Origin: Ophioderma brevispina
Lineage: Eukaryota; Echinodermata; Ophiuroidea; Amphilepidida; Ophiodermatidae
NCBI GenBank assembly: GCA_023653785.1
Contig: JAMKCH010056532.1
Location: forward strand, 33,125 to 97,124
Direction: 5' to 3'
Length of the DNA: 64,000 nucleotides
Shown: piece after piece, positions 34,241-45,490 of the stretch
Layout of the letters: the number at the start of each line of letters is the position of its first letter
Numbering within the stretch: position 1 is the first letter of the stretch
Notes under the pieces: model-generated
Seen by the model: only the letters and a program-made list of their open reading frames with translations
Databases searched by the model: none
What the model was told of the DNA's origin: nothing
Made by a program: the position numbers and the translations under genes

Positions 34241-35439
34241 GACGGTTTTTACAGGACGATCCTATATCAGAATCAAAGTCAAATCCACTGCTAAAATGGG
34301 CGTATGCAGACCTGGAGCCTGACTGCACTAAGTCACCATAAATGTACTTGAAAGAACAAAGGCGTTCAGGTGTGAGAAGACATCAGCTCTGAGTGGGAGG
34401 CTTTTTCACTGCATGTTGAAGATATTACTGGCTTGGGGTGTGCTATGGCTTTCTTACAGGTCATGAAAGGACACTGTTCACAACTGCTAAGACGGTTTTG
34501 TAGAGGAAGGTGACATATGCCAATGTTTCCATCATAAAAATGCCTTGCAGGAGAGATTATATTCCTTATCAATTATGCACAAAAGCCTGGGACACATGAT
34601 AAGAAACATTGCGTCTGAACATAAACATCAGTGACCACTACAAGGATTGTTCGTATATGAGTGTCTGAAAAGGAATGCATCCAGGACCTCTTCAGACAGT
34701 AGATTGCTGTCTCGATCACAATCGGAGCCATTCTAGACCACCCTCGGAATTTGTCCTGGTGCGTTAAAATGTCAAAATGCCAAAAGCTTCTCGTAATGGT
34801 TCTTCAGCTTCCAGATCATTTTAGTGAAAAAAATGTGAAGGGTAGCACCGGCACCGGGTTAGGGTATGCCGTAAAAGTCGCTGGGTAATAGGGGGTGGTT
34901 GCCACCCAGGATATTTTATGGTGCATTTTTGAAAATATTATGCACCGTGGCTCTAAAACTCTATGTTTATGGTAAAAAATAGCCAATAGATACACTTAGA
35001 GCTGAAATCTTCAGGAAAATCCGTTATTCCTACGTTTTTTAGTTCAAAAATTGGATTTTCACTATTTTCTGTGGAATATGCCAATTTTGCCAACTCGCGG
35101 ACTTGATGACGTCATTGTGCGCAAACTAGGTCTATTTGTTATCAATTAGAGGAGGACCATAGCTATCCATGGTATCAAAATATGGCATCGGGGATTTTTA
35201 TAACCACAGTATCCGAGGGGGTGTCCCCCCTTGGTAAAACCGTGTTAAAAAAAAAGGCTTGGTAAGACGATGGTTGAACATGCAATTGGTGTATTTCAAG
35301 ATGTGATGTCAGTGGCCAGGTTGGATGTGTTTATGGTGATGGTAATGTTTAATAAACACATTCCAACAGAATGGATTTATGGTCCACAATACTCAAACCA
35401 GTAATGATGTAACAGATGAACTGGATGGAATATGTTAAT
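34241..35439. other. non-coding stretch
   Basis: No recognisable gene. GGTGCAT and ATGCACC form a small inverted pair at about 34921-34947. Confidence 0.35.
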
Positions 35440-35600
35440 GTATTCAAAATGGACTCTCGTCATCAAATTAGTCAAAAAATGTCATCTTTCCATGTTTGTA
35501 AATGTACTTGTTTCAAGAGATACACAATTGGGTCATTCCAGATGGCACTGATGGCCATTTTGGATTTCTGATAGTGATGGTTGACCCAAATGGACGTAAA
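35440..35600 (-). repeat. partial reverse unit of the GCCATCTTGG family
   Basis: AATGGACTCTCGTCATCAAAT, CAAGAGATACACA and GGCCATTTTGGATTT match the units at 36329 and 36642 (same relative orientation), opposite to the left arm. Confidence 0.75.
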
Positions 35601-35904
35601 TATAACCCAGACCCGAGATTCTCCCGAAACAGCGTCCAAAGCGAGGTGCCAAAAATATAATGGCATCGCACTCATTAGTCATAGTTGGGCACCACCATAT
35701 TTGGTTGACGTATCGTCGTATTGGAAATCCTTAGTGCATATTTATGAGCACGCGGGATTTTACGTTGTATCCTTTAGCGAGTGAAAAAACAATAACAAAC
35801 TGATCCACAGCTATCACTCGGATCCAAGAGCTCTTTTCTAAGCAAAATTAAACCGGGGCATCGGGAGACTTTTTGCATTAGGAATGCAGGATTTTTTTAA
35901 TTTT

Positions 35905-36165
35905 TTAGGTTTTTTCTTTTTTTAATTTTTTAATATTGCAGAAAAATCGGGCGACAGAAGACATGGAACACTGGGAAATGCAGCACTGATAACATAACGC
36001 GTGACGCAGCTTTTATATGCGGGTGCTTGCGCACCAACTAGTGACGACGCGCGTGTGTGCTGGCGCAACAACGACCACGCGCGTGAGTGTGAGAGAAAGC
36101 GGTTCCGGGCTGGACTATTCATACTAACGCGATTCACTTTTCCTCTATTAGTTCCAGGGGTGACC
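35905..36165 (-). promoter_or_regulatory. TATA + initiator core promoter candidate
   Basis: On the minus strand TATAAAAG lies at 36017-36010 and TCAGTG at 35989-35984. If the A of TCAGTG (35987) is +1, the first T of the TATA box is at -30, which is the canonical spacing. Upstream (36020-36110) is CpG-rich with CGCGCGTG words. An ATG at 35964 opens a 19-codon frame that starts MSSVARFF and ends after a lysine-rich stretch at 35905. The region sits in the interior of the 7.4-kb element between reverse units. It could be the element's own promoter, a host promoter, or chance. Confidence 0.4.
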
Positions 36166-36239
36166 CCCAACGTAGACACATGGATTATGCAGGTAAACAC
36201 TTAGAAACAATACTTAACCATCTTCAAAGATGAATTGGC

Positions 36240-36915
36240 TTGGATGTTGTGCATATTAACCTAGTCAGTGGCAGCCATATCTTGATTCACAGCAAAGATG
36301 ACCTACTAATGAAAACAACAACTCAGGAATGGACTCCTAGTCATCAAATTAGTCAAAAAAGACATTTATTCCATGTTGGAGTTACTTTGTCAAGAGATAC
36401 ACATCGGTAATTTCCAAGTGGCGACGGCAGCCATTTTGGATTTTACATAGGCTGTGACTCCAGTTTAGCAAACGAAACCTGGAATGGGTTGGACAGGGTA
36501 AAGATGAGAAACAATACCTAAACCGTCTGAAGGTAACTGGTTGGATATTGATATTGTAATATTTAACATAGCCAGTGGCGGCCATCTGGATTTCAACAGT
36601 AAATATGACCACCTATTGAAAAAATAACTGTCATAGAATGGACTCTGATCATAAATTGTAAAAAAAGACATTTCTTTCCATGTGGTGTAAGTTTACTTTG
36701 TTCGAAGAAAACACAATTTCTAATTTCCAAGAATGGCCACCGCAGCCATTTTGGAATTTACCACTCTCCCTGAGTTTCCGTCCTCCCCCCACTTTTGGTA
36801 GGGTCATAGGAGTCATTTTGTTTTTAAAATATCCCAAAGGACCAAACTCCAGCTCACCAACCTTTGCTCTCCATGGTCACGGGAACCCACCTGATTTTGA
36901 CCCCTACAAACTACT
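36240..36915 (-). repeat. right terminal arm: two tandem reverse 310-bp units
   Basis: ATGGACTCCTAGTCAT at 36329 and ATGGACTCTGATCAT at 36642 mark units about 313 bp apart; each is followed by GTCAAAAAAGACATTT-like sequence, GATACACA/AAAACACA and GCAGCCATTTTGGA. The outer unit plus 36770-36915 pairs with the left arm at 29550-29910. Tandem units inside long terminal inverted repeats are typical of foldback/Galileo-type elements. Confidence 0.8.
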
Positions 36916-36916
36916 T

Positions 36917-37077
36917 TGTTTTAACATTGAAATATAAGCAAATCAAAATTGCCTTTTTTTCTCTCTTTTGAAGCTTCTGTAGCCAATACAGGTAAGAAAT
37001 TATTGGGTGTCCTAACTATTATTAAATTTTACTATTATGACACAATTCTTGGTGTTTCAAAATCTGTTTTGCTTTAA
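36917..37077 (+). mobile_element. right half of the split TTAA miniature element
   Basis: From TTTTAACATTGAAATA onward it follows the full copy at 63150-63308: AAGCAAATCAAAA, TCTGTAGC, GGTAAGAA, TTGGGTGTC, TATGACACAAT and TCAAAATCT. It ends at TTAA (37074-37077), although the last bases of the inverted end are lost. Confidence 0.8.
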
Positions 37078-37723
37078 GAAAGCAATTTTTTTATAATTTT
37101 ACTCTGTGAAATCTAAGGGTTGAATCCTCAGTACAAATTCAAGCGTTTTTGGTTTTGGATTTCCCCATTCTGGGCAACCAATATAAAAACAAAAAAAAGC
37201 TCATAAACCAATGTTTTGTTTTGAGCATGAAATATTACCGATTGGGTAATTGCATCGAAGATTCAGAATCATCAAGATGAAAACTTAACGGGATCACCTG
37301 ATTTTAAATAATTGACCTCAACATGCAGAATGTTGGTGGGAATCAAATTAATTCACCTACAATCTATCCAGATTGTATCACAATAGTTTAAAGAAACCCT
37401 TGGTATTTTATCCTACCTCACACCCTAACTGGGTGGTACCATTTAACAATCTTTCTATAACCTTTATCAAAGGAAGAGTCCACAGTTGTCGCATTTTTGT
37501 CTGCATACAAAGTAAAAACAAGGTTGCGTGGAAGAACCTGGAAGTCTAACTAAATGGAATGGCAAAGGTGATGGTGCAATTCTGTCCAAAATTTTTCGCC
37601 AAAGGGATAAAAAAAAAAATTAAGTACACCAACAAAAATGGTAACATTATAGATGACCCCTAATTTATTTATGTCATACAACGATGCACGTGCTCAGGGC
37701 CATCTGAAAGCTCAAAGTACAAT
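37078..37723. other. non-coding stretch
   Basis: No recognisable gene. GTTGCGTGGAAGAACC at 37525 repeats a word from the hairpin MITE at 30295-30431. Confidence 0.35.
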
Positions 37724-37732
37724 GGACTGATC

Positions 37733-38222
37733 TCGGGGGGGGGTGGGGGGGGGGGGTACTTCCCGCCAAAATTTGGGTAGGGGGTGTGTCCCACCTGGGT
37801 AAAAAATCTAACCACTTAGACAAAAATATGACCCATCTTTACAGTTGGTTGCCAAAATATTTTGTCGACCCATTTTACAGTGGCTTTGAAATTTCGCACC
37901 ATCTTAGGCAAAATCGGGCCCTTTTCATAGTAACAAACGGATCTTTCCAAAAATCTCCTACAACCATTTTCGTTGTGATTTGGAAGGGAAGAATCGGAAA
38001 ATCAACCCATTTTCATAGTCAATAATGCGACCAAAATTGAAAATGGACCCATTAATATATAGCAATGCCCTCAAAAGTGCCGCATCTTTTATAGTAAGGC
38101 CTGGTGTGAACACACCCCTTGTTATAGTAAAGGGCGTGAAAATGTTGACCATATCTGCAGCCATATTACCGTCCCTTTTCCTTCCACTGAGTAACCGCAC
38201 CCACCCACCCCCCCCCCCCCCC
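37733..38222. mobile_element. 490-bp G/C-ended element with 9-bp target duplication
   Basis: Starts with a G run (CGGGGGGGGGTGGGG) and ends with its complement (CCACCCACCCCCC). GGACTGATC occurs directly outside both ends (37724-37732 and 38223-38231). The inside has recurring CCCATTTT.A.AGT words (37870, 38008, 38048 and others) typical of a degenerate short tandem. The duplication size suggests hAT- or Mutator-like movement; no transposase is present. Confidence 0.8.
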
Positions 38223-38284
38223 GGACTGATCATTTTAAAAGCTCTGTAGTTGTACAATCGACCATAATTTTTACTAATGTATTA

Positions 38285-39616
38285 GGGTCATTCCATGGCC
38301 AATTCACAAATCAAGTACACCATCACCTCACAATTTCTTTTCCTTTTTGGTGTATTGAAAGATATTCATGAGAACTGAAATCCTGAAAAGTCGAGCTCTG
38401 TACCTCTTTCGTTTTTTTACGCTAACACCACAAAAACACCAAGCAATTTTAATTTTGATGGTGTTTCACCATCAACAAACCTGGGTACCGGTGTGACTTC
38501 AATATTCATAGTGGCCATAAGTAAAGAACTACACAACCCCTTAGATCCTTTCAACTTGGCATTCTTTCTTGATAACCTTTTGCTGCATATTTGGCAAATA
38601 TGTGAACGGAAAAATGCAGCACCCTTGTCCCCAATTTAAATTACAGGTCAAACCTGGGGCTCAAAACCACTCAGACTCATACTTTGGGGGCCCTAACGCA
38701 AAAGTAAAAGTGATATAACTTCCCAATTGGGCTAGTAAAGCGAATCTTGAATACGAAACCACGGATACAATGCCTTATACTTATATCACTTTAATTGGAA
38801 AGATCAGCTAGCCGTGCAAAAGTCCAATTAAAAAACCTGACTTGACCCCCTCCCTAAAAATCATGTCAGCCATTTTGCACCAATTCCTTCTGCTTGAAAA
38901 TATGGTTAAGATGGCCCAATCTGCTGTAGTTGTGTGCAAATTTTCACCTCAACATTGTTTCTAACTGCCTTATGTAGATAATCAGGCTTCAAAGAAATCA
39001 GACAAAAGCCCATTGACATGTACACAGAATTCTGACTTTGCAACCTGGGTATATCCAAGTGCAGTTTTATGGCTTTGAATCCAAGTTTGCCTTGTCGACT
39101 CTACAATGAAATTGAAATCAATAGTATCACCTTATTAGCACCTGATCTAGGTTTGGAGACAAATTTTCAGCTTGGTGTCTTGTTGGGACGGCATTTCTAC
39201 CTTCCACATTAGGCAAATACATACAGTCATTATATATAAACATTTTGCAAAGTTCAAGGTTGCCTGTGTGTTTCAATGGACTTCTTTTCCAAAACTGAAT
39301 TACAGAATTAGGACTTTTTGAAGACCATTTATAAACCGAAGACACCTTAGGAAAACCACCACAATGAAAACTTTAGCAAAAATATTAAGCAAGGCCTCCC
39401 TCAAACATATTTTCAACGCAGAATTTCTGACTTGGTTTTTAGGGGATCAAAGTCAAGGTCAAATTGGACTTTTTTACTTTTTTGCAGAATGCTATATCTC
39501 TTCAAACTAACGTAAAAGTATAAAGATTGAACCAGGGTCGTATTGTAAGTATAAGCTAATCCATCACCAACCAAAATTTGGAAGTTATATACACTTTTAC
39601 TTTTTGACTATAGCCC

Positions 39617-39654
<38 letters not shown>

Positions 39655-40026
39655 AGAGATAGAGAGTTTTTTTTTACTTTTTCCATTTTTTTTACCCCCT
39701 GTCTTTTTCAATTGGGGCAAGGTGCATCTTTTCTGTTCGATATATTTGCAATCTGCAGCAAAGGTTATCAAGAATGCAGTTGAAGATCTAAGGGGTGTAG
39801 TTTTCTGTTACTTATGGGCTCTGAAAGATTTGAATTTCATCACACCGGTACATTGTTTTTGAGGTGACCCCCTCAAAATGTTAAATTGCTGAGCCTAACA
39901 CGAAATGAGGTACGCTCGAATTTCAGGATTCAGTTTCTCATGAAATATCTTTCAATACACCAAAAAGGACAGAAATCCATGAGGTGATGGTTTACTCGAT
40001 TTGTTGAATTGGCATGGAATGAACCC
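38285..40026. mobile_element. 1.74-kb foldback element with arms of about 830 bp
   Basis: Left and right halves are reverse complements almost to the centre (about 39120-39150). Ends: GGGTCATTCCATG and the complement of GGGTTCATTCCATG. Shared inner blocks include TTTTTGGTGTATTGAAAGA, TACCGGTGTGA, CCTTAGATC.TTCAACT, TTCTTGATAACCTTTGCTG, GTAAAAGTG.ATATAACTTCC, GTCCAATT, and CATTGA..CACA. ATTA flanks both ends (38281-38284, 40027-40030). A T/A run of about 33 nt sits in the right arm at 39619-39651. No open frame of note. Confidence 0.85.
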
Positions 40027-40030
40027 ATTA

Positions 40031-40385
40031 CTACCGTTTCTTTTTTGAAGAAAACTGTTAAAGAATAAGAAATAGATGTATTGTATTTTTAGCCTCTGCA
40101 ATGTGTCCTGGGGTACATATCATACAGGCTATTTTTCGTGTAAAACACTCGTTGTGCTCATTCTACTCAAAACAAGGCGAACTCTGATTTACGCGATCAG
40201 AAAATATGTCGCGAATCAACATGCGATCAATGCAACTACAAGTTAAAGTCTACAATATGAAGCCCAACCTTCCCCCCTCCCCCGAACCAAACCCCCTTTC
40301 CTCCTCCCCAATATAACCCTCCCCCGTCCTTAAATACACCCCTCCCCCCCGCTTGCCGATATGTCCGCTAACGTCAATGTTGTCG
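40031..40385. other. short spacer with CCCTCCCC tract
   Basis: A pyrimidine-rich run (40268-40352) with repeated CCTCCCC is the only feature. Confidence 0.4.
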
Positions 40386-41929
40386 TATAGTGGGACACCG
40401 CCACCCTAGCGTTACATCATTGAAATCAAGTAAAAATTCATCAATTCTATATTTGGTAGCATGCATTAAATGATTACAACCTATAGTAAACCATACATTT
40501 TCTTTTTCTGAAAGGCTGAGGTGTAAGGACTGTATTTGCAATGTTGACGTTGATATACAGGGTGTTGCGAGAAACTATATAGGTGCAAAAACAAAAAAAA
40601 AACATCATTTTTTCACTAAATATGTTTACCTGGTGAAAATCTTGAGACAATGAGTACCTGCAAAATACGATATAATTCGTTACAAGGCATAACTATAGGC
40701 TTGTTCAACCATATAATGCTAATTCGTTGAAAATACATGCAATTTTTTAAGGAAGTATCAAAATGATCCATATACAACAGTAAGAAAGCTTGGTACTAGC
40801 TTGCTGGAAATCGTCAGAAATAATCATAGCAAGATCTGGACAGGTAACAAGTAAGTTTTTTTGTACAGGGTGTATGAACTTGTAGATATCAACGTGGTAA
40901 TGACCCCCATATTTATGGATATAATATTTTTACTTTGTACCGCACCACAGCATAATCAACTTGTTTGTGGTCTTAGGCCTTTAATGTTTTGTAAGAAATT
41001 TGATCAGTTAATGTATTAACTGTATTTCAGATGACATCACTTTCAAATTGAAACACCTACAGGGTTGTGTTCACAATTATATGGTGTTAATGCTAATAAA
41101 ACAAATTATGGTCATCCCTATCGATTTGTGATAGTAGAGATCAGCCTTTGAAGTTTTTGAAAATCATTCCAACATATTATACACCTTGCTATTGGAACCA
41201 GTACTTCATTGATAATTCCTTTCTTAAACAGCACTCCTGACTTTTGCAATATTTTAGGTACGCAATTACGACCCTCGTCTCACGGCGATAGGCCTATCAT
41301 TGACGAAATTTAGTTAATTATTACATTAATAGTTATTGGTACTAAGTATATGTCCATTATTTAACTAGGAGAGACGGCCCTAGTTACTTTGCTCATTTAA
41401 TTAACAGTATGTTTGATTTGAATTAAGCATTTAGTTGTTGGGTAATGCTTTGTGAGTTTGAAAACAAATGCCATTACTTGCGGCTGTTGTTAACTTTAAA
41501 ATTAAAGTTAATTATCCATTAAATAAGGGTTGAATTTGATTTAATTACTTTTATTTTTTTTATTTTTTTTATTTTTTTTAAAACCTGTTCAAGAGAAAAA
41601 ATCTCCATAAATCACTAGTTGTTGGCATTTTACAACCATTTGAAACTATTACCGCATGTCAAAAACCCTAATTCCCCCATAACTTTACACAGGAGGTGGC
41701 TGCACCGCTCTCCTCCACCCGTGAATTCGTTATCATTTTGCTTAATTTAAAAACGACAATGCTCAGCCGTAATGGAAAAATAATCTTTTTGAAAAGAAGA
41801 AGAAACAGATGCTTTAAAATATCCCCATTTATCACAGTTGGACATTATTTATCTTGTAGCACTCTGCTAAACCCAAAAAATAGTTAGTACCGATGTAACT
41901 CCTCCCAAACTCCCAGGTGTCCCACTATA
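40386..41929. mobile_element. 1.54-kb TIR element
   Basis: TATAGTGGGACACC at 40386-40399 is repeated in exact inverted form at 41916-41929, and GTTACATC follows at a similar distance inside both ends. TA lies at both tips. TACAGGGTGT-type words recur at about 40556, 40864 and 41058. There is an A/T tract at 41550-41580 and one TAGGCCTA (41289-41296). No transposase reading frame is seen. Confidence 0.7.
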
Positions 41930-43934
41930 TGACCCGACTCAAGATAACTTGTAATACACATCGTTCAAGATCTGACTTTGCGTTTGGAGGACAAATTAGT
42001 AAAAACTGAAGTTTCAAGAATTTTAATTAAACAGCTTTTTTCTGGGGTGAAATTTATGTTGTAAACTGAAAATCTGGTCGCTTAGAATGCAAAATTGGGC
42101 CTCTCCCTTACCTACCCTCAAATTACAAACTCCATGATATCCTAATAGGGAAAAAGATACCAACATGCCTAAAACTAGGAATAACAATACTTTTACTAAA
42201 AGTCAAAAATTTTAACCATAGTAAACATAACAAGGGTTTTTTACATTGAATATGTTTAAATAACTTGTATAATGTTTTTCTGATCCTAAACGTCCAGCTA
42301 GTATCTGCTGGTATTTTAAGTGATTTGGTATGATATAGATGCTTTTTGTACATAAACGACCTATACCGAAAGAAAAAAATTGATTGATAAAAACATTCAA
42401 ACTCAAAAATTAATTTTTTAGTTTTTTTTAAATAATATTAAAACTTTGTTGTAGGGCGGGGGAGGTATTGCGGTATACCCATTGGTATGGAATTTTGAGA
42501 TTTGCCATTTATTTACAATGAAATAATTTTTTGTTCACGCCTGCAGAAAATTAAGGGGTAGTGTAACATTTTGATTATAATTTTTCTTAGTACAGACATT
42601 CTGTCAAACTAACTACCTTTTTTGCCTAATTGCATTTCTTTACAAAATGACCCAACATGATATCTCTAGGGTATACCTTTGTGAAATTATGGTCATTTGA
42701 AGTGCGAAATTGTACAAACCTCAAATTTTGCGTTCAAATTGTCCTCTGACGTACATTTTCAAGAAGCTCTAAAACAAAAACAGGAGGTAGTTTGAACAAC
42801 GCCAAACTATTTTATTGTAAATATGGTGGAATAATTTAACATTAATATTAAAAAAATAAGAACTCTGGTCTTATTTTTTGTTGTAGATAATGGTCCCATT
42901 CCAAATCATGACTCAAAATTTTTTTGTCCACAAAGGCACAAATTTTGCCAAAATTGGCCAAAAAATGGATTATATATTCTCAAAGAGTGTGTTGATTTTC
43001 ACGCAGTTTAATGGCAAAAAATCAGAAACTGCATTGTAATTTACCCTAGAAAACATTATATTGATCATAATGTTATTTGTTTTTCATACCTAAATAATTT
43101 TTTTTCCACCCGTGTCCGCTAAATCAAAGAAAGTATTGATATTAATAATAAAAAAAGCAAAATTCCAAAATTTTTCTTAAAATTATGCAAATTAGATACT
43201 TAATTTAGCATATTTTACGCCCAAGATCTAATCAGGGTCGAGAACTCAGTCAACTCCGCTTCTTTCCAACCAAATTACAAACATCATTTGACCCTTACTA
43301 TAACGGAACTCAGATAAATCGTACACAAATTGGGTAACAAACCTTTTATCATGGACGGAGGGACGAACAGACGCTGCTCCTTTCATAGTCCCTGTTCCAA
43401 ACTTTGCGGCGGGTACATAATGTCTGGTCCTGTGCAACATTGACATGATAGAACCAGGTTTCTTCAATTAGAGTTCCACGGGCCAATACGTGCCCGCCAA
43501 CTATTGATTTTGGCCCTCGGCTTGTTCTAAAATATAAACAGGGAAAAAGAATTTCAGGAACTATTTGGCCCTGCAATTGGTAACTTTGAAACATTTTCAG
43601 GATTCTCTGGCCCTTCAGGGTATATAAATTGAGAACCCCTGTGATAGATAATGAGGAGCCAAGGATTTTTGTTGACAAGGGCGACAGATTTGTGAATGTT
43701 CCGACACGGACTTGTATTTTACGCAACAACAATTTTTTGCCGGGTCCCCGATTTGTTTTAAATTAAAACCGTCGCCTCCAAAATCTGAAGGGGATCACAT
43801 CGTCGCCAAGTAGTATTAGTACTGATGAATTGACCAATTGTCATGAATCTCTCTGCTCTCTGGTATGCCCATATTCATGCACCACAAGAAGAATGCATGC
43901 CCCACAACGAAGAGCCTCAACACCACAGCTTGAG
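41930..43934. other. non-coding stretch
   Basis: AT-rich with no recognisable gene, RNA or bounded repeat. The minus-strand frame at 43349-43732 has no domain I can name. Confidence 0.35.
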
Positions 43935-44854
43935 CAGGGTTCGTAAACTTCCGGAGACACCTATTTCTTCCGGAAGAATGGAAGAAACTGGAAAAAAGGC
44001 CATTTCTTCCAGTTTCTTCCGGAGAAACTGGAAAAATTAAAAAATTGGGGGGAGAAACTGGGAAGACCTAAAGAATGTATTATGAACAACATGCTAAAAT
44101 GACACACATATTCTCTGCTTTGCACTTCAAATCATCAAGGCACTTTAGTTACTTTTAATTTTGAAAAAAAACGATTGTAAATTTTATTTACAATTTATAG
44201 CATGTTAGTAACCTTGCAAGTATATAGTAAAAGATTGTTCACAATTTTTTTGGTTTTGACTTGCTATCAACTTATACAGATGATAATTGTAACGTATTTT
44301 CCAAGTCTTTCCATGTGGACACATTTAAATACTATACAGTTTAATTATAGATTGCAACAATGAAAAAGCTGTTAAAATCGGTATGGCCCAATTTGTTAAT
44401 TTAAAATAACAAATCCTAAAATTAGCAACCATAAGTGTTGCTTTTTGTTTGTAATGCTTAGTGGGAGCAACCTGGGTTAGGGATAATATTTGAAGATGTT
44501 CAAGTCTTTACATGGACTCTGCTTGGCCTGCTGAATGTGAAAAGTGAGAATCCGTTTCTTTCTTCCAGTATTTTTTATATTTAGGCCTTGTTCATCAATG
44601 TGAGTTTACTTATGCAATTGCAATGGGGTGTTAGGGGGTCCCTGAACTGGTTATTTTTGGAATTATTTTCACTATATTTCCCATTCACTGTATAATATCA
44701 AACCAAAACTGTAATCATTTGGCTTTTAAAATAGAATTTTTAATGACTTTTTAGTTCCTTCCGCTTTCAGTGTAAGAAACTGGAAGAACCCCGTTTCTTC
44801 CAAGTTGAAAAAACCGCGTTTTTTTCCGCCGGTGGAAGAAACTGGCAACCCCTG
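43935..44854. mobile_element. hAT-like non-autonomous element candidate
   Basis: Starts CAGGGTTCGTAAACTTCC and ends with the complement of CAGGGGTTGCCAGTTTCTTCC split at its centre; CA..TG tips and CAGGG ends are typical of hAT elements. GGAAGAAACTGG or its complement is repeated at least five times near the two ends (43975-44030, 44550, 44775-44845) and could be subterminal transposase sites. An 8-bp target duplication is not clear (AGCTTGAG against GCTTTGTA). Confidence 0.55.
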
Positions 44855-45153
44855 GCTTTGTAGACAAATGACAATGGACCCTTATGTAACCAGACAGAAC
44901 ATCACTGATTTCCGGCCCAGTGTCCCCCGTCCCCCCACTTTGTTCTTTCTTACAAAAAAAAATTTGGCCTACATAAATGGAGAATATCCAAATTCAATTG
45001 ATTTATTTATGGCACCTTTGTATCCGTTCAGGGGAATTTGGGTTGATCATAATGCAGGAATCACCACCCCAATGGGGCTAAAAAAATTTTAAAAATTGTG
45101 GACATTTGGATTTCCAAAAACGTTCATTACTATTTAAAACTTAAGCAAAGTAA
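44855..45153. other. short non-coding spacer
   Basis: Nothing recognised; the open frame that crosses 44805-45092 begins inside the preceding element. Confidence 0.35.
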
Positions 45154-45490
45154 AGGTGCGTGTTCCGATCGTTTTTGGACCCCCTGATTAACCCGGAAGT
45201 ATTGTATTGACTTTGATATCAGATAAATGCATAATTACCCTTTCTCATGGTCAGTCCTGAATTAGAGCCCTAAATCCATTTCATCTCCCAAGATATAAAC
45301 AAAAAACCGAGTTTTAGTGGTTAACCATCAATCTTAACACAGTATTGAATAGGCTCTTTGCCAACATGCATTATTTGCATATACATCAACACCGCAAGTT
45401 TGTTTCCCCACGGCACTTGACGGGGTGATGTGCAAAGCCAGGCTCTCATATCAAGTAGAGAATACAATACACTCAATCGGAAGCAACCCC
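45154..45490 (-). mobile_element. copy B of the AGGTGCGTGTTCC miniature family
   Basis: Full-length copy in reverse orientation to copy C at 60646. AGGTGCGTGTTCCGATC is at the left end and TCGGAAGCAACCCC followed by TTAA is at the right. Inner blocks shared with copy C include AACCCGGA, CATGGTCA/ATTGTC, ATCCATTTCATC, GTTAACC, CAAGTTTG and CTCATATCAAGTAG. Length 337 bp. Confidence 0.85.

Larger units (their letters stand above)
29535..36933. mobile_element. 7.4-kb foldback-type element inserted in a miniature element
   Basis: It lies between the two halves of one TTAA miniature element. Its ends are inverted: 29550-29910 is matched in reverse complement by 36550-36915. Shared blocks are GGTGACCATGGA, AACAAAATGA.CTCCTATG, CCATCTTGG/CCATTCTTGG, GAAATTAGAAA.TTGTGT, GTCTTTTTTTAC, GAGTCCATTC, and GCCACCACTGGCTATGTTAA. 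ATGAGCAA (29527-29534) and ATAAGCAA (36934-36941) flank it and may be the target duplication. No transposase is recognised. Inside are other repeats, so it is composite. Confidence 0.7.
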
